Shown here: in pieces, positions 1 through 11,206 of the stretch
Numbering within the stretch: the stretch's first letter is position 1
Layout: each line of letters begins with the position of its first letter
DNA from: Vitellaria paradoxa
Lineage: Eukaryota > Streptophyta > Magnoliopsida > Ericales > Sapotaceae
Length of the DNA: 64,000 bases
Assembly: GCA_019916065.1 (NCBI GenBank)
Contig: CM034239.1
Coordinates: 41,370,663 to 41,434,662, forward strand
Direction: 5' to 3'
Notes under the pieces: generated by a model
Told to the model about the DNA's origin: nothing
Seen by the model: only the letters and a program-made list of their open reading frames with translations
Databases searched by the model: none
Made by a program: the position numbers and the translations under genes

Positions 1-629
1 ATTTTTGAGTTAGATTTAATTTCGTTTCATAATTTATATTTTAAGATTTTTTTATCATTTGAAATTCAATCCAAAATAATAGAATTTGATGAGAATTTAT
101 TTTTTTTCTTAAGTTACCTAAATAAGTGAATAAATTTAATCTCATATATCATATTTACCTTATTTTCTATTTCATATATATTAACATAGTCAAATTTGAT
201 ATTTCTTTTAAATTAAATTAAATTAAATCAATTCTTAAATTCAAAAAGTATTCCAAACACAAATTTTTATTTATCGAATCAAATTAATTCTTTATTTTAA
301 AATTAAATCAATTCTAAGAAATGAATGTTTTCAAACAGAGTGTAAATATAATTTAAAAGATTAAATAAAAAAATTGGTACGAATTTAGAGTGTAAAAATA
401 CAATTTTCTCGAGTAAAAATAACTAAAATTATAATTAATTCAAAATTTTGATGGCGTAATCAAGGTAAAAATAAAATTGTGAGATTTTTCTTATATCAAA
501 TAATAGTGATATACTATAGTAATTATTTTTGTAAAAAAAATCATAATAATTCTATAATGAGAATTTTGTCCTCCAACCTCATCGTAACCCTAATTTGCTA
601 ACTTAAAAAACAAAAAAAAATGACCCCCA
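1..629. other. AT-rich intergenic DNA, no gene seen
   Basis: Very AT-rich sequence with short iterated AAATT words near 205-235. I see no coding exon, RNA gene or clear terminal repeats. Confidence 0.6.
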
Positions 630-830
630 GTCCAGCTGTTGTAACGCCACCAGTTCCTCTATCTCTCTCTCTCATCCTTTGTCTTTTATCTCACTATTAA
701 TTGAAATTTTCACTTAATCTCATTCTCTCTCTTCTTTGTCCAATCACATCTTACTTATCTATCTTCCGTTGTCATACATACCATCAATTTTTTCATAGCC
801 ATACTCGACTGATCCTTACTTTTTGAAATG
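630..830. repeat. CT-rich dispersed repeat, copy 1
   Basis: This segment resembles 3195-3430. Both hold a CT-rich run, a shared word close to TTATCTCA(TT)ACTAATTGAAA, a shared TGCCATAC-like word and a closing CTGATCC/CTAATC-like word. The two copies lie about 2.6 kb apart in the same orientation. The element class is unknown; no terminal inverted repeats were found. Confidence 0.45.
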
Positions 831-1077
831 AATCTTATAATTAATCAGATTATTTAATTGTTGTACCCAGTGTGTTTTTTAATTGTTACAATTCCTTAAC
901 TTTTAATTGTTAATATATGTCAATAAACCTCAAATTGTGTGTTAAATGGGTTTCAATTTTCCAAGCTAGTCTAAGATACAATCAAACTATTTAAACTTAG
1001 CCTGATTTGAGATCATGTGTAATAACATTTTTTGTTATTTTTGCTATTTAATTAGTTTATGTTTTTTATGTAGTTTT

Positions 1078-1490
1078 GATTTGGTCAAGATATGCTTAAG
1101 TCATAGCGATATGCATTACTCATTATTTTTTTTTTATAAGTTTACACTTTGATTATTTAATTGATTAATACCTATTTCTTTCTTTTTTTTTTTTATAAAG
1201 TTGGGTCAAAGTGTGTTTAAGTTATAATAATATGTATAATCTGTAATATCTTTTGATTAATAGTTTTTATTTTTGCATGTTATTTTTACATTTTTCAAGT
1301 GAATTTGATCTTTTTTTTTTTTCTTTTGAAAGGCATGTGAATTTGATCTTAGTGAAAATGTGTTTGAGTTATAGTTATATTATCATTAATTTTTTTAATT
1401 AGTAATTTTTATTTTTGTAAGTTATTTTTATAACTTTTTATGTAAATTTATTTTATAAATTTATACTTAAAACTATCTGTAGACAAAATT
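1078..1490. repeat. Degenerate tandem repeats of about 120-140 bp
   Basis: Three diverged units can be read, beginning near 1078, 1199 and 1341. Each has a GGTCAA/GATCTTAG-like word, then GTGTTTAAGTTATA or a close variant, then a TATGTAT/TATCATTA word and a T-run. The last unit also resembles 33280-33400, around AATTTTTATTTTT.AAGTTA and the downstream word ACAAAATTAT. It is non-coding. Confidence 0.45.
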
Positions 1491-1499
1491 ATACTGATG

Positions 1500-3194
1500 T
1501 GCCTTTAAAAAGCACAATTGCTAGTAATACAAAACAGAAGACCATCATTAGTTGTAAGAACAATATCCAAATTAAGATCTTGAACCTCCCAATCATTTTT
1601 TTTTTTTAAAGAGGTATTGGTTATTCAAAATTAATTAATATTTATTAATTTTTAATAATTTTTTATTTTTTTTCAATTAAATTTCATTACATATCACTTT
1701 TATATCAAATTTTTATATTTTTACTATATTTTTTGAGGAATTAAATATTATACTTTTGAGGAATTAAACATTGTACTTTTTTGATCAATCTAACGCCCAG
1801 TAGCACGGAAAAAAGCTTCGCAGTCGACATTTCTTAGTTACAATCAAAGAAAAAGAAATAACTAATAAAAAAATCCATTATCGGATAAAGCTCCATGACT
1901 AGGACAGCCAAATGGTTAAAACCCTTGGTTTTTATGATGGGGACTGCGAGAGCTACTCACTCACAAAAGGCCCATCAGCTCATTTGGTTAACCAAATCCG
2001 TATCTTTAACAACATCGACTCTTTTCCACCTAGATACACCTTTTCCGACAAAAGATTTCTAGAGGCAATCAAAGAGCTTCACGGGGAAAGCTACTCATAT
2101 TAACTACCCCACGGGGCTTTCCACGCACAAAGCAGAAAAACCATTTTTAATCCATTTCTAAAGGTTCCTTGTATTTTGATCTGCAATCATACCGATATTG
2201 TCATCTCCGAATCCATCTCTCTAATTACTGGGATTTTAGTTGTAGACCTTCTCATTAATTCAGTTTGAGGGTGTTATTATTATTATTTTTTTTAAGAGAC
2301 CTTTCATATTTGGTATTGGTTTCATGAAATTGGTTCGCAAACATATTTTAAGTATCGTCATATATTTATTAGGTAGTATTTGGGAAAAGTAGCTAATTAC
2401 TCAACTTCTAATTATTCAATTTTTTTATTTTTTTAAATAATAGAGTTTATCATCTTATATTTTAAACTTCTTTTAATCATAAACTACAAAAAAATATCAA
2501 ATTAACAAAAAAATAAAAAAAATTTATTACTAAAAAAGTTGACATTTTTTACCCTTCCTAAACACACACACACACACACAAACAAACAAAAAAGTTAACA
2601 TTTTGCTTCCCAAACTCTATCTTAGTATTGGTTCCAATAGATATATTATATCAAAATTATAAATATACCCTTATAAGTATCCTTGATTTTTGTACATGAT
2701 AGTGGTAAAATTGAACTTTCAATACAAACAAGTTGCTTTTTTAAGCTAGTTTCTTTGTTGCCAAACAAATCCTTAGTATTTTGAAAATCTATATAATAAA
2801 GAAGTTCAAGATAATATTTTTAACTTTTAGACTTATTTAATGGTTCAAATTATTTTTTCTTCATTTTGGTTCTTTTTGTCACACCATATGAATATACTGT
2901 CACTTCATATGGAAATACACTCTTATTATGCCAATATATTTTGAATACTTTTTAATAAAAATTTTTTAAAATGTAATAATATTTGTAGTGAATAAATTAA
3001 TATTTTTAAATATTGTATGAATACTTATAAGATAAAGTCAATTAAGATTTTTTATTACAAAAAATAATATTTATGTTTTAATTTTCTTTAAAATTTTCTT
3101 AAAAATGAACATTTAAATTGAAACTTCAATTTTAATATACATAAAACTTCAATTTTTAAATACATATATTTTTACACTCTTTGGTTACACTGTT
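1500..3194. other. Intergenic; less AT-rich pocket at 1795-2200
   Basis: Mostly AT-rich. The pocket 1795-2200 has higher GC and an open frame of 63 codons (1912-2103) beginning MVKTLGFYDG and ending at TAA. A second frame from ATG 1893 is open for 55 codons. I recognise no protein family in either frame, and there are no splice signals that would extend them, so I do not call a gene. A short (CA)n run lies near 2565-2580. Around 2390-2760 there are TTTGGGAA/GCCAAACAAATCC-like ends typical of small AT-rich TIR elements. Confidence 0.4.
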
Positions 3195-3430
3195 ACAATG
3201 CCACTAGGCCTGTCTCCCTCCCTTCCCCTCACTCTCTCTGTAATTTCAACTATTAAAACCTTTACCATTAAATCTCATTCTCAATCTCTTATCTCATTAC
3301 TAATTGAAACTCCAATTGAATCTTATTTTTTGTCTCTCTTTTCTTTAATAACATCTCACTCATCTCTCTCCATTTGCCATACCCACTCATTACTTTCTCC
3401 ACAGGCGGACTTGACTAATCTATTCCCTCT
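3195..3430. repeat. CT-rich dispersed repeat, copy 2
   Basis: Second copy of the repeat at 630-830, in the same orientation. It is slightly longer and contains CTCTCTCTG and TCTCATT blocks. An open frame across it (3198-3533) is low-complexity Ser/Leu/Thr and is probably a by-product of CT-richness. Confidence 0.45.
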
Positions 3431-3782
3431 CAAATGTAGCTTAGAATATAACAAATTATTTAATTATGTTACAAATTTATATTTGAGTTATTTTTCGATC
3501 AAATTATCTTTTGTTGTTTTTAGGCACTGGTAATTCTTTATTAAATTATAAGTCAAGAGTCATGTTAATAGATACCCAATGGTACTTATTAAATGCCAAT
3601 ATATAGACACATGTCACGTAAAATAAAAATAATAGTTTTTCATTTTTTACCCAAATAGATAGCTTTTACCTAAATGGATATGAATTTTTTATTATTATTA
3701 TTATTTTTTTACGAATACGATTAACACGCGTAAAAACTATCATTCCTTTAAAAAAATTAAATTTTAGTGGAAAAAAGTCATA

Positions 3783-4157
3783 TAAGAGCATGTGCAGCAA
3801 AAGAGGTAAAAGAACCATTTTATGTATTTTTGCTAGCAAATATGAAAAAACCCCTCTGCACCAAACTCTCCAAACATGCAGCTATTCTTCCTCCTGCTAC
3901 AATAACTCTTTTTTTTCCGCCAAGTTACTGTTCACAAGTAAAATAATTGTTTATTATTTGTTGAATAAGACGATGGCCTTTATATTGATTGGTTGCCAAT
4001 GCCGTTGGGCTCCAATTTTGAAAAATTAATTTTTTAATAGATAATTGGTAAAATGCCTACCATTAGTGTGGCTTGAAAAAAAAAAAACTATTAGCTAAAC
4101 CCAAAATATGTACTATTTACTAGATAATTTAGCTATCTATTGGTGCACTTGCTCTAA
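3783..4157. mobile_element. Small TIR element (MITE), about 375 bp
   Basis: The left end reads AGAGCATGTGCAGCA. The right end reads TGGTGCACTTGCTCT, whose reverse complement is AGAGCAAGTGCACCA, giving an imperfect 15-bp terminal inverted repeat. The interior is AT-rich and non-coding. This resembles the common plant MITE ends of the form GAGCAT..CCA. I could not fix a target-site duplication. Confidence 0.5.
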
Positions 4158-4224
4158 GACCAAAAAAAGTTACCAAAAAAAAAGTTAAAACCAAAATTTG
4201 TAACCAAACTCAACCTCAAACTAA

Positions 4225-4370
4225 TATTTTTGTTATTTAGTAAAATTTTTTCTTAAATTAATTTTCATCAGTAAAAGATAAATATATAAAATTTAATTTT
4301 AGAACTAATTATTCAAAATATTCATGTTTCATTAATTAATAAATTAATTACTAAATTTTGTTGTATGCAA
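4225..4370. repeat. Single dispersed copy of the 58-kb array unit
   Basis: The sequence matches the about 97-bp AT-rich unit of the array at 58010-58985. It has the same order of words: TTTAGTAAAATTTTTT, AATTTTCAT, GATAAATATATAAAATTTA, TAGAACTAATTA and TTAATTAGTAAA-like. It shows that the array unit also exists outside the array. Confidence 0.5.
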
Positions 4371-4779
4371 ACTTGAGATAAAACGCACTCATACCTTCGA
4401 AAATTCATTCGAAGAACTTATACACAAGAAGTTTTACAGTAAAATTATCTTAGCTAAGTTTAGAGGAGTTAATTATAAATTCACAAATGATATGTTCAGT
4501 TTATTTAGAAGTTTTTCAAAACACTCGGATAAAATCTCTATTTTTAGAGTATTCAATCAATTCAATCTTCATATGAAGTGTTTAGTTAGTCAAAATTTAC
4601 AGTAAAAGTATAAAATTTAATATAAAAGTGATATGTGATGAAATTTGATTGGAATAAAGTAAAAAAAAATAGTGAAAGTTGGTAGGTTTAGTTGATTTTG
4701 ACAAACCTAACACCTCCAGTTTTCTATTTTCAAAATCTTTTAGAAAATTTTTCTATAAATGATTCCAAATTCCTAAAAC

Positions 4780-4945
4780 ATTAGGAAACTTTTCTCAAAG
4801 TATTTCCAACCTCTTAAGCATTGGGAAGTCTTTCCATTCATTAAGCACCAGAAAATATTTTCAGCCTCATTAAGTATCAAGAAACCTTTTTCAAAGTATC
4901 TCCAACCTCCTAAAGTATCTCCAACCTCCTTAAGCATTAGCAAAA
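4780..4945. repeat. Short imperfect tandem repeats
   Basis: The phrase AAGTATCTCCAACCTCCT occurs twice in immediate succession near 4894-4931. A variant, AAGTATTTCCAACCTCTT, lies near 4800. TTAAGCATT and TTAAGTATC words alternate through the segment. No coding potential is apparent. Confidence 0.5.
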
Positions 4946-5289
4946 CTTTTTAACCTATACCTTCGACATCTTACCAAAATTATTTAAAAATATAAGTTTA
5001 AAACTAATATTTTTTTCATTAATTTATCAATTACAAATATAAACCTACCAATCATCATAAATACCACAAAATAATAATAGAATAAAAGAATATTTAAAAT
5101 GCATACTAAAAATAATGTGATGTATAAATATGAATCTATAACTCCATTTGAAGCACCTTCTTTTTTTTTTTTTTGTCAAATTGCTTTTAAATTAAAATTT
5201 TTTACTTACTGTAAATTACTAAACTGCAACTTTTACAAATTTGAACGAATTTTAATAAAATTTTCAAAACTCCAAACACCTTCAATATT

Positions 5290-5591
5290 AAAAGCACAGA
5301 TCCACTCGCATAAATACAAAGTTTTTCTCATTGTTTTAAAAATCGGACCGAACCGGCCGGTTCAACCGGGAACCAGTCCAAGAAACAGTCCGGTTGAACC
5401 GAACTGTTTTTTTAATTTTTTTAAATGGTAAAACTATATTAAAAGCACAGACCCACTCGCATAAATGCAAAGTTTTTCTCATTGTTTTAAAAACCGGACC
5501 AAACCGGCCAGTTCAACCGAAAACCGGTTGAAGAAACAGTCCGGTTGAACCGGATTTTTTTTTAATTTTTTTAGATGGTAAAACTAATACG
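5290..5591. repeat. 151-bp tandem duplication
   Basis: Two adjacent copies, 5290-5440 and 5441-5591, both start with AAAAGCACAGA and contain CACTCGCATAAAT, CAAAGTTTTTCTCATTG and an AACCGG-rich block. They differ by scattered substitutions. The duplicated unit includes the left terminus of the transposon at 5333-5967, so that end is present twice. Confidence 0.8.
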
Positions 5592-5967
5592 CACCAGTCT
5601 AGAATCGAATCTGGGTCTATTTTGTGATAAAGTACTTTATTCCACTGAACCACCAACGCTTGTTGTTTCTTATTTTTACTTGTTTTTACTTATATAATAT
5701 ATTAGTTTTAAGTGATTTTATTTTACAACACATTTTGTTGACATTTTTTATCAGTAAAACGAAACAAAGTAGAAGAATATGTGAAAAATATAAGTTTTTA
5801 AAATTATTATATTATTTTATCATATTTTTATATTTTATTTATATATTTAAATATATTTATGACGTCACAGTTCAACTCTGGTTCAATTTCAGTTGAACCG
5901 ACGATTGAACAACTAACCGGTGACCCGGTCGCTTTTCCGGTTCGATGACCGGTCCGATTTTTAAAAC
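5333..5967. mobile_element. AACCGG-rich TIR element with a duplicated left end
   Basis: The left end GTTTTAAAAATCGGACC at 5333-5349 is an exact reverse complement of the right end at 5951-5967. The second copy of the left end at 5484-5500 differs by one base. Both flanks are packed with CCGGTT/AACCGG words, striking in this AT-rich window. Elements of this form are common non-autonomous DNA transposons in plants. The interior holds a tRNA-like segment on the minus strand (5590-5665). No transposase is encoded. Confidence 0.75.
5590..5665 (-). other. tRNA-like pol III box A/box B remnant
   Basis: On the minus strand, TGGTTCAGTGG fits the box A consensus. It is followed about 33 nt later by AGATTCGATTCT, close to box B (GGTTCGANNCC). 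The segment does not fold into a complete tRNA, so it is a tRNA-derived remnant inside the surrounding TIR element rather than a tRNA gene. Whether it is transcribed cannot be judged here. Confidence 0.45.
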
Positions 5968-6294
5968 ATTAGTTTTTCTATTACATTATTCTAGTTATAT
6001 GTAAGGGTAAAAAAAAACATTTTTTTCATCACTACAAAACATCGTCAAAAAATTGTTCAGAAACAAACAAATTATGATTTGTATTGACTTTCATTTTCAG
6101 ATAGTACGTAAACATGTAAACTCAAAAAGAAAAGAAAAGAAAAGAAAAAAAAATAATAAATGAGAGGAGAGAATATCTTGGACAATCTCCTCCCAAAAAT
6201 ATGAAAAGAAAAGATCGTCTGAGCCTGCAGCAATTTAAACCCGCCAGAAAATTGTTTCACGTTAGCATGAAAAAATAAATAATAATAATAATAA
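5968..6294. other. 3' flank of the membrane-protein gene
   Basis: This is intergenic sequence containing the expected 3'-UTR and polyadenylation region of the minus-strand gene that ends at 6295. It has A/T runs and a (TAA)n stretch near 6277-6295. Nothing else is recognised. Confidence 0.5.
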
Positions 6295-7182
6295 TTAACG
6301 CCCTGTACGTTGGTGGTTCCTCCCTAGCAATCCTTCCATTATGACTCTCTTCCTGTAATCTCCGGCAGATGACTCCCTCTCCGGCGACGAGCCCACCATT
6401 TTTTCCGGCGATTGTTGCTGGCAAATACTCTGGCATCGCAGCAAGTAAAGACACAGTGATGTAAACAGAATCGCACAGAGTCGGCCATAAAACACGGTGA
6501 TGAAAAGACCGATCAGAATCAAGAACCCTGCGTTCGAACTCAAACAACCATTTACTCTGTTTTCTGTTAGCGCTTGAGTAGTCTGTTGAGGATTCTTGAT
6601 GCTCTGTTTTTTCCGAGTCGGCGAACCAGATTCCAGGTAAGAACGCCTGATAGATGCGATCTTTTGCGACGGTGATGAATTCGAAGAAGAGCTTGAAGTT
6701 GATGATGATGTTGATGAATCACTCTGCAAATTCGTGTCTGAGAACACATCGCTTCTGCTTCGATCACTGCTTTCTGAACCCAGAATGAGTTGAGGAGGAA
6801 TTTTTCTTTTCCGAGCTTTCTCTCTCTGTGAACAGTTAGAAATACGATGGGTTATCAAGAACGTGTTGAAATATTGAAAATCGAACTCAAAAAGTTTTGA
6901 TTTCTTGAGAAAACTAACCAAAGAAATTCCGAACAGAACAGCTTTGACAACCCCAGAAAAGGAGTTGACCGCGACCCGCTTTCGAGTTCGAATTTCATTC
7001 TGCGAGGATTTCGACCTTTCTCTTGTGGAAATTCGCGATTTAGCCACTGAAAGCTTTGAATCTCTCTGATTAGAGACTCTCATACAAGTGAAAACCCGGT
7101 CATCGAAAGATCCACCGCCATGGGATTTTGTCGCCGTTTCGACGACGAACGGTCGGAAACAGACGAATAACTTGTTCTTCAT
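6295..7182 (-). CDS. Uncharacterised plant protein with C-terminal membrane segment
   Basis: Two-exon model, complement(join(6295..6825,6919..7182)), predicting 264 residues from the ATG at 7182 (MKNKLFVCFRPF). An upstream in-frame GTG was not used. The 93-nt intron has donor GTTAGT and acceptor CACAG, is a multiple of three and has no stop, so splicing is inferred. Exon 1 (88 aa) is basic and rich in Ser/Arg. Exon 2 begins REKARKRK, a possible nuclear-type basic patch. It then has a Ser-rich run (about residues 123-141) and a hydrophobic span at about 188-217 (GFLILIGLFITVFYG...FTSLCLYLL). The C-terminus near residues 243-260 has the form YRKRVIMEGLLGRN, which I believe recurs in a plant-only family of unknown function. 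I cannot assign a biochemical role. Localisation to a membrane is inferred only from the hydrophobic span. Codon composition is clearly less AT-rich than the flanks. Confidence 0.75.
   Translation of the reverse strand: MKNKLFVCFRPFVVETATKSHGGGSFDDRVFTCMRVSNQRDSKLSVAKSRISTRERSKSSQNEIRTRKRVAVNSFSGVVKAVLFGISLVSFLKKSKLFEFDFQYFNTFLITHRISNCSQREKARKRKIPPQLILGSESSDRSRSDVFSDTNLQSDSSTSSSTSSSSSNSSPSQKIASIRRSYLESGSPTRKKQSIKNPQQTTQALTENRVNGCLSSNAGFLILIGLFITVFYGRLCAILFTSLCLYLLRCQSICQQQSPEKMVGSSPERESSAGDYRKRVIMEGLLGRNHQRTGR
6826..6918 (-). other. In-frame 93-nt intron
   Basis: The minus strand reads GTTAGTTTTC at the donor and CTGTTCACAG at the acceptor. The segment is 31 codons long without a stop. Retention would insert a Phe/Leu-rich stretch and leave the downstream frame intact. 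It is more AT-rich than the flanking exons, which supports the intron reading. Confidence 0.65.
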
Positions 7183-7749
7183 CGCCGCTAGTATCACTCT
7201 TTAGGCTTCAAAGGGACTGAACTTCAAAGTTACAGAATTTTAGACAGAGAAAGTTTCCGATAAACCCAATATACGGGAGAGAAACGAGGAGGCACAGCAA
7301 CAACTAGGAGCAAGAGATGCTCTGTTTTATGTAAATTAGTTGGGCCGGCAATGCCGGTTTTTCGTCTGTTTCCTAATCCTAGGATATATATCAGAAGAAA
7401 ATCCACGATCCGCTGACAAACACGTGGGATATAGTTTCCTAATCCAATTTTCACTTTGGGCATTACTTTTTTTTTTTTTTTGATAAAATAAGTAACAATT
7501 TTTAGTACATTTTAACAATTTATGTGTCTTTGATAAAATTTTTAACAACTTTTAATAATTTATGAGAACTTTTTGTGTATTTGTTAAAAATTTTAATAAC
7601 TTTAAGTTAAGTAATTTACTATTTCTGAGTACAACAGTGACAAAATTTAATGTTTTGTCAAACACCCAGTGTCAAAAATTGATCCATTTATACTCATTTT
7701 TAATCCACCAAACAATACTTAAAATAGGAGAATTTGAAAGGGGATGCTG
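7183..7749. other. 5' flank of the membrane-protein gene
   Basis: Positions 7183-7330 are relatively GC-rich and probably hold the minus-strand 5'-UTR and core promoter. From about 7465 to 7680 the sequence consists of TTGATAAAATTTTTAACAACTTTT-like iterations (words repeated in 19831-20090, 46280-46500 and 51010-51260). That indicates an AT-rich MITE of the same family close to the promoter. Confidence 0.4.
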
Positions 7750-7909
7750 TTAGCCCCATGACATTAAGTGTATGAATCGTTAGATTGAAATTTAACGGTT
7801 TAAATTTATTTAAGTATTTTTTAATTAAAAAATATATAAAAATACTTGAATGTGTTTGAACGGTTGAATTTTAATTTAACGATTGATAAATTTGATATCA
7901 TGAGCCTAC
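7750..7909. mobile_element. Fold-back MITE, about 160 bp
   Basis: The left arm (CATGACATT..ATCGTTAGATTGAAATTTAAC) pairs with the right arm, whose reverse complement reads CATGATATC..ATCGTTAAATTAAAATTCAAC. Arms of about 45 bp are separated by an AT-rich loop. It is non-coding and lies about 570 bp upstream of the start codon of the minus-strand gene at 6295-7182. Confidence 0.6.
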
Positions 7910-7959
7910 CATCAAAATCAATGCCAGCCCCCAAAATCTAGAGAATTTAGGCTTAACTC

Positions 7960-8607
7960 TGAATAAAATAAAAGTTAGATTCTTTTATTTTATAATTGGT
8001 AACTGGTTAGCAATTAAAGAACTAGGTTTTCCCCTTACAAAATTAGTTCTTTAGTGGGTTATTTTTTAATTTTTAGTTAATTTGATATTTTATCCTTTAT
8101 AACTTAAAAAAATTTAAAATTTAATTAGATAAATTTGATGAAGAAGTTAAAAAGTTGAGTAATCAAAAACTAACTTTCTAAGCAGAGCCTTATTCTATGT
8201 TGAATCCTCATAATTTTTCATGCATATATAGGTTTAAATATGGGTACACCATATGAACTTCCCTTGTGCTAAACAATATTTTTATATTTAAAAATTTACT
8301 CTAACATTTATTATTTTAAATTTTATTGAAAAATAAATGCCCAAAAATGTACAATCTATTTAATGTTAAATGATACCTCTAAAAATTAACTAAAATATTT
8401 TCATATAAAATACTGTAATACAATTTGATTTTTTACATTACAAGTAAAATTTTTTTATTAATTTATATAAAATATTTGATGTCAATAACATTTTGTGCAT
8501 TTATAGCTATTTAAATGGCATCAGGGAACTTTTTATAAAGAAACTTAAAAATAAAAAAAAAAGTAATTAATTTTTCAAAAATAAGGATAATATTCAACTT
8601 TTAAAAA
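7960..8607. other. AT-rich intergenic with MITE-like fragments
   Basis: Positions 7960-8190 contain GGTAACTGGTTAGCAATTA and GAAGTTAAAAAGTTGAG words seen in the small TIR family at 31424-31682 and 41069-41372. The rest is simple AT-rich DNA without recognised features. Confidence 0.35.
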
Positions 8608-9661
8608 ATGGTGATTCTATTTGCACTTCACTTATTCCCTCTTGCACTCTCCACTTACTCTCTCTTGCACTTCACTTTTTTTTTATTAATTAAAATTACA
8701 AAATTAACTCTTTTAGTTAGCTATTTTATGTATAATTTGAAATGCCTTATTCAACATCATAAATAGATCTTTAGAAATTTGGATAGTTTGGTACAAGAGA
8801 ACTAAAAAAAAATGTTTAAAAGATTAAAATAAATTTTATTTATATTTAAATTTTTAACAAGCATATTAAAATAATTTTTATTTTATTTTCTAACTTAATA
8901 ATCAATCAACAAAATTAATTTCTTTCATTTATTTTTTTTTTACAAACTTTTGTCATCACTTCCAAATTATTTGATCAGCGTAGATATAAATTTAAAAAAA
9001 ATATCAAAATAAGTAAATTAGTATATTAAAAAATTAAACTTTAAGCCAACAAAATTTATCAAACAAACTATAAGTATCATTATTCCAAAAATTTAATTTT
9101 TTAGTAATAGAAATTATTTCTTAAAAAAATCTAAAATTAAAAATGTTTCATTTAGTCAGAGTTTATATAAACTTTTCAAAAAAAAATCAAAATAAGTAAA
9201 TTAATATATCAAAAAATTAAACTTTAAGCAAAAAAAAAATTTATCAAGTAAACTGTAAGTACCATTATTCTGAAAATTTAATTTTTTATAATGGAAAATA
9301 TTTTTTAAAAAAATATAGAATTAGAAATGTTTATCACAGTAAGATTACTTACATGTCATAAATGAATTTTTTCCAAAAATTAAGGTACAATTACTCGCTT
9401 GTCAAAAAATGTAAAGAGGGAAAATTATTTTTGGGAAGTTGCTTTTCAATATTTTGTACTAAATGATATATATTTTCTATTATAAAATAAGGATACTTAT
9501 GATATTATAATTATACTTTACTTTGAAATTTTGTATAAGGATATGTGTGGTATTATAATTATGTATAATATATGATGAAAAAGAAGATAGGTGATTATAT
9601 AATTTCAATTAATAAAAAAAAAAAAATAGAATGCAAGAGAGAATAAACATAGTGCAAGTAG
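8608..9661. mobile_element. TIR element of about 1.05 kb
   Basis: The left end (TTGCACTTCACTTATTCCCT followed by CTTGCACTCTCC) is an imperfect reverse complement of the right end (GAATGCAAGAGAGAATAAAC then ATAGTGCAAGTAGG). The interior has no coding capacity. It carries two direct copies of about 183 bp, beginning near 9003 and 9186 with ATCAAAATAAGTAAATTA. It is probably a non-autonomous DNA transposon. Confidence 0.5.
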
Positions 9662-11010
9662 GCTCACTTTTTCGAGAAGCCTCAATGCAATTTGCCGTTT
9701 AAATATTCGTAAATTTATTGGGACTTGCATTAAAAAGGTTGAAATTTTAAAACTTCTTTTTGGTTTTCTCGCAAACAAGTGGAGCCCAAATTCTCATGAA
9801 TTTTTAAATAAATTTTACGATATAGATAAATTTTATTTTTTTATAATTGAGAGTGTTTAAGTCAATTTACACACATTTTAACTAATCTCCAAGAATTTTA
9901 AATTTAACAGTTGACTGAACCTTCAGTACTTCAAAAATAACTTAAAAGTAATACTTTTCTTAGTAATTTTTATTATTTTTTATGCCCATAATTTTTCCAA
10001 TAATTTTTTTCTATAACTACAATATCTCATGATTATTAAATTAATTTTAATCAAATTTTCTATTATATATTTCTTCGGAGTGGTCGCTAGTCCTCTGATT
10101 GCAGTAGGGATAATGGTGGAATCGCTAGAAAGAATTAGCAATTAACATGTGGCAGTCTATAAATTTTAGATTTTTTTATTTCATTTAAATGATTGCTAGC
10201 TACCGTTACTATTACCTTTTGAAAATGTTTCAAGATGCTAATTAATTTCTTTTAATAAAAATTAAAATAATAATTGTTTAATACTATACATGTATGTATG
10301 TATACATGTCTCAACAAAAATATATATCTGTATTTCAGATATCAAATCATTCAATAGAAAATAAGAAAAAAAGATCTTTATTATTAAAATTTTACAAATT
10401 TATTAATAAATATTACAAATTCTATTTCACATTAATAAAATTAATCCTCCAAAATAAAATAAAATTCTTAAAAACAAGAAACAAAAATCTCAATCATCCG
10501 GAATTCAAGATCGCCCGAAATCAAACGTGACTACATAAAGAATAAAAAATTTGAAATTCAAAATTTCAAACTTAAACTAGGAACAATGTTTATCAACTAT
10601 AGGCACTCAAGGATATAGAATAATTACTTGTGCCTAGATAACACTACATTTCAACTCTCGTTACCATTTAAGATTGTTCGGTTGATTTCAGTGAATGACT
10701 TAAAATTTAAATATTCTAAGTTCTTTTTTAAGAAGAAATTATATTTATTGACAGTAGACAAGCAACTTGAAACTTAAAATAATGTGTTATTCGTCCTTGT
10801 TTGATTAGGTCTATATCTTTTTTTTTTCTTTTTTTAATATATATGCTCATATAACGAATGATGAAGACATATAGAACATAAGATAGTCTGAAGAAGAGAG
10901 TTTTTATTGCGTGAATTTTTTTTTTTCATTTCTTTACGTTTTATATGTTTGTAAATCTTGAAAAATTTCTAGACAATATTTCTTAAGAGTTAATAAGCTC
11001 TTCTTCACTT
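9662..11010. other. AT-rich intergenic, no gene seen
   Basis: No exon, RNA gene or paired terminal repeats could be supported. A less AT-rich patch near 10076-10165 shows no open frame of interest. Confidence 0.45.
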
Positions 11011-11206
11011 GGTCATGGTGCATCTAAGAGTCGAGTAAAATAATTGAGTGAATATGGGTGAATAGTTATAAATTACTTAACAGTTTTTTGTAACCAATTT
11101 TATAGTTTGGTAATGGTGCATTTAGGGGTCGAGCAAAATAATTGAGTCAATATGTGTGAGTAATTGTAAAATATTTATGATCAATTTTTTTGTAACCAAT
11201 TTTTAT
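11011..11206. repeat. 98-bp tandem duplication
   Basis: Copy 1 begins GGTCATGGTGCATCTAAGAG at 11011 and copy 2 begins GGTAATGGTGCATTTAGGGG at 11109. Both continue with GTCGAG.AAAATAATTGAGT and end in TTTTTGTAACCAATTTT. It is non-coding. Confidence 0.7.

Noticed and set aside
1912..2103. 63-codon frame in a less AT-rich pocket
   Set aside because: No recognised family and no transcript signals; an overlapping frame of similar length shows that open length here is not informative.
3198..3533. 111-codon plus-strand frame rich in Ser/Leu/Thr
   Set aside because: Low complexity from a CT-rich dispersed repeat; a related copy at 630-830 does not conserve the frame.
5590..5665. Candidate tRNA gene on the minus strand
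   Set aside because: Box A and box B are present, but no complete cloverleaf or acceptor stem can be drawn, so it is a tRNA-derived remnant in a transposon.
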